A model generated the notes under the pieces. It made no database searches. It saw nothing but the letters and a program-made list of their open reading frames with translations, and was not told where the DNA came from. This document shows, piece by piece, positions 5,532 through 8,266 of a stretch of 8,266 nucleotides of DNA. Made by a program: the position numbers and the translations under genes. Numbering within the stretch: position 1 is the first letter of the stretch; the number at the start of each line of letters is the position of its first letter. This DNA is from Gammaproteobacteria bacterium (lineage in GTDB: Bacteria > Pseudomonadota > Gammaproteobacteria > SZUA-229), in contig JAESSQ010000225.1 in NCBI GenBank assembly GCA_016764035.1, forward strand, positions 1-8,266. The letters are read 5' to 3'.

Positions 5532-6356
5532 ATGGCAATAGTAAAAACTAAACCAACCTCTCCCGGACGTCGATTTGTCGTTAAGGTTGTAAATAAAGAG
5601 TTGCATAAGGGTTCGCCCGAGCGCGCGCTGACTGAAAGTAAGAGTAAGTCTGGTGGCCGTAATAATGCAGGTCGTATTAGTGTTCGACACATTGGTGGTG
5701 GTCATAAGCAACGCTATCGCATTATCGATTTTAAGCGTAATAAAGATGGTATACCTGCACGTGTAGAGCGCATTGAGTACGATCCAAACCGTACATCAAA
5801 TATCGCATTACTGGTTTATAAGGATGGCGTGAAGAGTTATATCGTAGCGCCAAAAGGTGTTAAAGCGGGCGATATGCTTCAGTCTGGTAGCGATGCACCT
5901 ATTCGTTCAGGTAATACCATGCCGATCGCAAATATACCTGTTGGTACACAAATACATTGTATTGAAATGAAGCCTGGTAAGGGTGCTCAAATCGCACGAA
6001 GCGCAGGCACAGCCGCGCAGTTGCTGGCTCGTGAAGGCGCATATGCAACGCTGCGTTTGCGCTCTGGTGAGATGCGTAAGATTCATACCGACTGTCGTGC
6101 CACGATTGGCGAAGTTGGTAACTCAGAGCATTCTTTACGTTCATTAGGTAAAGCTGGTGCTACACGCTGGCGCGGTGTTCGTCCTACGGTTCGTGGTGTT
6201 GTGATGAATCCTGTTGATCACCCTCATGGTGGTGGTGAAGGTCGTACCTCTGGTGGACGTCATCCGGTTTCTCCATGGGGCGTGCCAACAAAAGGTTATA
6301 GAACACGTAGTAATAAACGCACAGATAACATGATCTTGCGTCGCCGTAACAAGTAA
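5532..6356 (+). CDS. rplB: 50S ribosomal protein L2
   Basis: L2 (uL2) is needed for subunit association and supports the peptidyl-transferase centre. It has 274 aa against 273 in E. coli, and the two are almost collinear. Visible are KPTSPGRRF (7-15), SGGRNNAGRI (40-49), RHIGGGHKQRYR (52-63), DFKRNKDGIPA (66-76), the EYDPNR segment (82-87), EMKPGKG (145-151), RLRSGEMRK (175-183) and the conserved NPVDHPHGGGEG (226-237). His230 matches E. coli His229 (numbered without the initiator Met), reported as important for activity. The basic C-terminus TRSNKRTDNMILRRRNK is typical. ATG follows a weak Shine-Dalgarno, GGA at 5518-5520 with a long 11-nt spacer, after a 51-nt gap from rplW; nothing notable was found in that gap. 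Confidence 0.99.
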   Translation: MAIVKTKPTSPGRRFVVKVVNKELHKGSPERALTESKSKSGGRNNAGRISVRHIGGGHKQRYRIIDFKRNKDGIPARVERIEYDPNRTSNIALLVYKDGVKSYIVAPKGVKAGDMLQSGSDAPIRSGNTMPIANIPVGTQIHCIEMKPGKGAQIARSAGTAAQLLAREGAYATLRLRSGEMRKIHTDCRATIGEVGNSEHSLRSLGKAGATRWRGVRPTVRGVVMNPVDHPHGGGEGRTSGGRHPVSPWGVPTKGYRTRSNKRTDNMILRRRNK

Positions 6357-6389
6357 TTTAGTACTGAATTAATAATTGAGGAAAGTTAA

Positions 6390-6662
6390 GTGCCACGTTC
6401 ATTAAAAAAAGGTCCATTTATCGATCATCATCTGCTCGTTAAAGTGAACAAAGCGGTTGAAACAAAAGATCGTAAACCAATTAAAACCTGGTCGCGTCGT
6501 TCAACAGTTTTCCCAGAAATGGTTGGTTTAACCATAGCGGTACACAACGGTAGGCAACATGTTCCTGTTTTGGTTAACGAGAACATGGTTGGTCATAAGT
6601 TAGGTGAGTTTGCAGTGACACGTACGTATCGTGGTCACACTGCAAATAAAAAAGCGATTTAA
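6390..6662 (+). CDS. rpsS: 30S ribosomal protein S19
   Basis: S19 (uS19) is in the head of the 30S subunit. It binds 16S rRNA together with S13 and contacts the 50S subunit through an intersubunit bridge. It has 90 aa against 92 in E. coli; the lysine-rich tail is slightly shorter (ANKKAI). Visible are RSLKKGPFID (3-12), TWSRRST (33-39), HNGRQHVPV (52-60), MVGHKLGEF (66-74) and TRTYRGH (77-83). The start is GTG, giving the invariant PRSLKKGPF N-terminus. GAGG at 6378-6381 lies 8 nt upstream, a good Shine-Dalgarno. It follows rplB after 33 nt and precedes rplV by 37 nt, within one operon. Confidence 0.99.
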   Translation: MPRSLKKGPFIDHHLLVKVNKAVETKDRKPIKTWSRRSTVFPEMVGLTIAVHNGRQHVPVLVNENMVGHKLGEFAVTRTYRGHTANKKAI

Positions 6663-6699
6663 AGACAGCCAGTATATAAGAGAATTATAGGTATTCATT

Positions 6700-7032
6700 G
6701 TGGAAGTAATAGCTAAACATAGATACGCACGTATATCACCGCAGAAGTGTCGTCTGATTGCAGACCAAATTCGCGGCTTACCTGTAGATAAAGCATTAGA
6801 TGCATTGAATTTTGGTGTAACGAAATCATCAGATTTAATGAAAAAAGTTCTGGAGTCTGCCATTGCTAACGCAGAGCATAATGAAGGTGCTGATATCGAT
6901 GAGCTTCGCGTCGCAAAAGTATTTGTTGACGAAGGGCCAACGATGAAACGTATTCAGCCACGTGCTAAAGGCCGTGCTAACAGAATCTTAAAACGTACAA
7001 GCCATATTACGGTTTGTGTTGCTGACGATTAG
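6700..7032 (+). CDS. rplV: 50S ribosomal protein L22
   Basis: L22 (uL22) contacts all 23S rRNA domains, and its long beta-hairpin lines the peptide exit tunnel near the L4 constriction. It has 110 aa, the same as E. coli. Visible are AKHRYARISPQKCRL (5-19), KVLESAIANAEHN (49-61), the acidic GADIDEL (63-69), and the tunnel beta-hairpin MKRIQPRAKGRANR (82-95) with no deletion of the kind seen in erythromycin-resistant mutants, then RTSHITV (99-105). The start is GTG, preceded by TAGGT (6688-6692) with a spacer of about 8 nt; alignment with the family supports it. Its stop TAG (7030-7032) runs into a perfect 9-bp inverted repeat ahead of rpsC. Confidence 0.99.
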   Translation: MEVIAKHRYARISPQKCRLIADQIRGLPVDKALDALNFGVTKSSDLMKKVLESAIANAEHNEGADIDELRVAKVFVDEGPTMKRIQPRAKGRANRILKRTSHITVCVADD

Positions 7033-7052
7033 CAACCGACTACGTCGGTTGC
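7032..7052 (+). other. Perfect 9-bp hairpin between rplV and rpsC
   Basis: GCAACCGAC (7032-7040) and GTCGGTTGC (7044-7052) form a perfect inverted repeat around TAC. The first base is the last base of the rplV stop codon, and the repeat ends 3 nt before the rpsC Shine-Dalgarno region (AAAGAGAG, from 7056). The flank after it (ATAAAGAGAG) has no U-run, and neither does the opposite strand, so it is not an intrinsic terminator in either direction. A stable stem this close to the ribosome binding site could set rpsC translation, depend on rplV ribosomes for opening, or be an mRNA processing site. Confidence 0.65.
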
Positions 7053-7068
7053 ATAAAGAGAGATAACA

Positions 7069-7767
7069 ATGGGACAAAAAGTACATCCAGTAGGTATGCG
7101 TTTAGGTATTTCAGCTGATTGGAATGCAAAGTGGTACGCCTCTAAAAAAGATTTTCCGAATCTTTTAAATGCTGATATTCAAGTGCGTGAGCATTTGCAT
7201 AAGAAACTGGCAAATGCCAATGTAAGTCGCATTCAAATAGAGCGTCCAACAGGTTCGGCTAATGTCACGATACACACTGCACGCCCAGGCGTTGTTATTG
7301 GTAAAAAAGGTGCAGATATCGAGATACTACGTAGAGAAGTTTCAGAGATAATGGGTTTGCACATTAATAGTGTCAAAGTGAATATCGAAGAAATACGTAA
7401 GCCAGAGCTTGACGCTAAATTGGTTGCAGAGAGTATTGCTCAACAGCTCGAGCGCCGCGTTATGTTTCGTCGTGCCATGAAGCGCGCGATTCAAAATACT
7501 ATGCGCATGGGTGCTCAGGGCATAAAGATTAAAATTGGTGGTCGCTTAAACGGTGCGGAAATTGCGCGTAGCGAAATGTACCATGAAGGTCGTGTACCTT
7601 TGCATACATTGCGTGCAAATATTGATTACGGTACGTACGAAGCTTTAACAACCTACGGGATACTAGGTATTAAAGTATGGATCTATAAGGGTGAGGTTTT
7701 CGATCTTTATAAGGAGCCAGAAACAAAAAACGCTAAAAAAGCAGGCGCTGGTGCCGGTGTTAAATAA
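7069..7767 (+). CDS. rpsC: 30S ribosomal protein S3
   Basis: S3 (uS3) forms part of the mRNA entry tunnel on the 30S head and takes part in the ribosome's mRNA helicase activity. It has 232 aa against 233 in E. coli. The N-terminal GQKVHPVGMRLG (2-13) is followed by a type II KH domain with the GxxG loop GKKG (78-81) inside VVIGKKG, and a C-terminal domain with KPELDAKLVAESIA (111-124) and QLERRVMFRRAMKRA (126-140). Arg134, Arg135 and Lys138 correspond to the basic residues implicated in helicase function in E. coli. GRLNGAEIAR (158-167) and EGRVPLHTLRA (173-183) are typical. The last 15 residues or so are an Ala/Gly/Lys-rich variable tail. ATG follows AAGAGAG (7056-7062) and a strong hairpin (7032-7052). 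Confidence 0.99.
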   Translation: MGQKVHPVGMRLGISADWNAKWYASKKDFPNLLNADIQVREHLHKKLANANVSRIQIERPTGSANVTIHTARPGVVIGKKGADIEILRREVSEIMGLHINSVKVNIEEIRKPELDAKLVAESIAQQLERRVMFRRAMKRAIQNTMRMGAQGIKIKIGGRLNGAEIARSEMYHEGRVPLHTLRANIDYGTYEALTTYGILGIKVWIYKGEVFDLYKEPETKNAKKAGAGAGVK

Positions 7768-7808
7768 ACACTGAACAGCAAAACCAACGTCATACAGAGG
7801 AATAAAAA

Positions 7809-8222
7809 GTGTTACAACCTAAGCGTACAAAATTTCGCAAGATGTTCAAAGGTAAAAATCGTGGTCTTGCACAAAATGGTAACAAGGTCAGCTTCGGTGA
7901 ATTTGGCTTAAAAGCAACCGAACGTGGTCGTGTTTCTGCTCGTCAGATTGAAGCCGCTCGTCGTGCCATGACGCGAAAAGTTAAACGTGGTGGAAAAATT
8001 TGGATTCGAATCTTTCCTGATGTACCTATTTCAAGTAAACCACTTGAAGTTCGTATGGGTAAGGGAAAAGGTAACGTAGATTATTGGTGCTCAAAGGTAC
8101 AGCCTGGCACTGTTTTATACGAGATGGAAGGTGTGTCAGAAGAGTTGGCACGTGAAGCTTTCCGATTAGCAGCTACCAAGCTGCCTATAAAAACAACTTT
8201 TGTAATACGTGCGGTGATGTAA
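7809..8222 (+). CDS. rplP: 50S ribosomal protein L16
   Basis: L16 (uL16) is a late-assembling 50S protein that helps position the A-site tRNA near the peptidyl-transferase centre. It has 137 aa against 136 in E. coli, with a one-residue insertion near 23-26. Visible are MLQPKRTKFRKM (1-12), ARQIEAARRAMTR (44-56), GKIWIRIFPD (62-71), RMGKGKGNVDYW (82-93) and EELAREAFRLAA (111-122). Arg82 matches E. coli Arg81, the target of the RoxA (YcfD) oxygenase. The start is GTG, giving the invariant LQPKRTKFRK N-terminus, with AGAGGAA at 7796-7802 as Shine-Dalgarno. Its stop TAA shares one base with the rpmC start (TAATG), so rplP and rpmC are probably translationally coupled. Confidence 0.99.
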   Translation: MLQPKRTKFRKMFKGKNRGLAQNGNKVSFGEFGLKATERGRVSARQIEAARRAMTRKVKRGGKIWIRIFPDVPISSKPLEVRMGKGKGNVDYWCSKVQPGTVLYEMEGVSEELAREAFRLAATKLPIKTTFVIRAVM

Positions 8223-8266
8223 TGGCTTCTGCCCAAGAATATAGAAACATGTCTGAAAAAGACTTA
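8222..8266 (+). CDS. rpmC: 50S ribosomal protein L29, 3'-truncated by window edge
   Basis: Only the first 15 codons are present (MASAQEYRNMSEKDL). The pattern E-x-R-x-x-S-x-x-x-L matches the start of the first helix of L29 (uL29), for example ELREKSVEEL in E. coli, and rpmC is the expected gene after rplP. L29 lies beside L23 at the peptide exit and supports trigger factor and SRP binding. The ATG overlaps the rplP stop by one base, and no strong independent Shine-Dalgarno is visible in the end of rplP, which suggests re-initiation after L16. The identification rests on this short match plus the conserved gene order. Confidence 0.85.
   Translation, partial: MASAQEYRNMSEKDL

Noticed and set aside
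5899..6144. Minus-strand open frame opposite rplB, and similar ones at 1870-2052, 3962-4150, 4347-4622, 5264-5458, 5477-5711 and 6600-6863
   Set aside because: All overlap conserved ribosomal protein or EF-Tu genes in antisense and have no family resemblance.
5496..6369. Repeated 10-mer AGTACTGAAT in the rplW-rplB gap (5496-5505) and the rplB-rpsS gap (6360-6369)
   Set aside because: Dozens of repeated 10-mers are expected by chance in a window of this size, and the flanks do not extend the match convincingly.
1..8266. Mobile element, CRISPR array, defence genes or another new system
   Set aside because: Nearly the whole window is conserved translation genes in canonical order. No transposase, integrase, terminal repeats or repeat-spacer pattern was seen.

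Overview
The window is a stretch of the bacterial str-S10 ribosomal protein cluster, all on the + strand: fusA (5' end outside the window), tuf, rpsJ, rplC, rplD, rplW, rplB, rpsS, rplV, rpsC, rplP and the first 15 codons of rpmC. Gene order, protein lengths and sequences are closest to those I know from Gammaproteobacteria (S10 of 103 aa, L22 of 110 aa and L2 of 274 aa are nearly collinear with the E. coli proteins). The moderate to low GC, with mostly A/T-ending codons outside tuf, fits a free-living gammaproteobacterium that is not an enteric. I cannot name a genus.

Layout: 1-1782 elongation factor G, then a 123-nt gap with a strong hairpin; 1906-3096 EF-Tu; a 71-nt gap with a 10-bp hairpin; 3168-3479 S10; a 370-nt non-coding gap; 3850-8222 L3, L4, L23, L2, S19, L22, S3 and L16, packed with gaps of 33-57 nt or 1-nt stop/start overlaps; 8222-8266 start of L29. 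No mobile element, CRISPR array, tRNA or rRNA gene is visible.

The genes work together in translation. EF-Tu and EF-G drive the elongation cycle. S10, S19 and S3 build the head of the 30S subunit, and L3, L4, L23, L2, L22, L16 and L29 build the 50S core, the peptidyl-transferase surroundings and the exit tunnel. L4 (rplD), the known autogenous regulator of the S10 operon in E. coli, is the second gene after the large gap.

The most interesting part is the rpsJ-rplC gap (3480-3849). It has an extended -10 promoter (TGGTATAAT) with a GC-rich discriminator, then about 300 nt that can fold into a chain of hairpins. One is capped by a cUACGg tetraloop. The last can re-pair into a stem followed by a U-run just before the rplC ribosome binding site. 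My inference is that this is the S10-operon promoter and regulatory leader, placed after rpsJ rather than before it as in E. coli, so that rpsJ may belong to the str transcript. Apart from this gap and a few smaller hairpins, the window is ordinary, highly conserved housekeeping sequence. I found no evidence of an unknown protein system.
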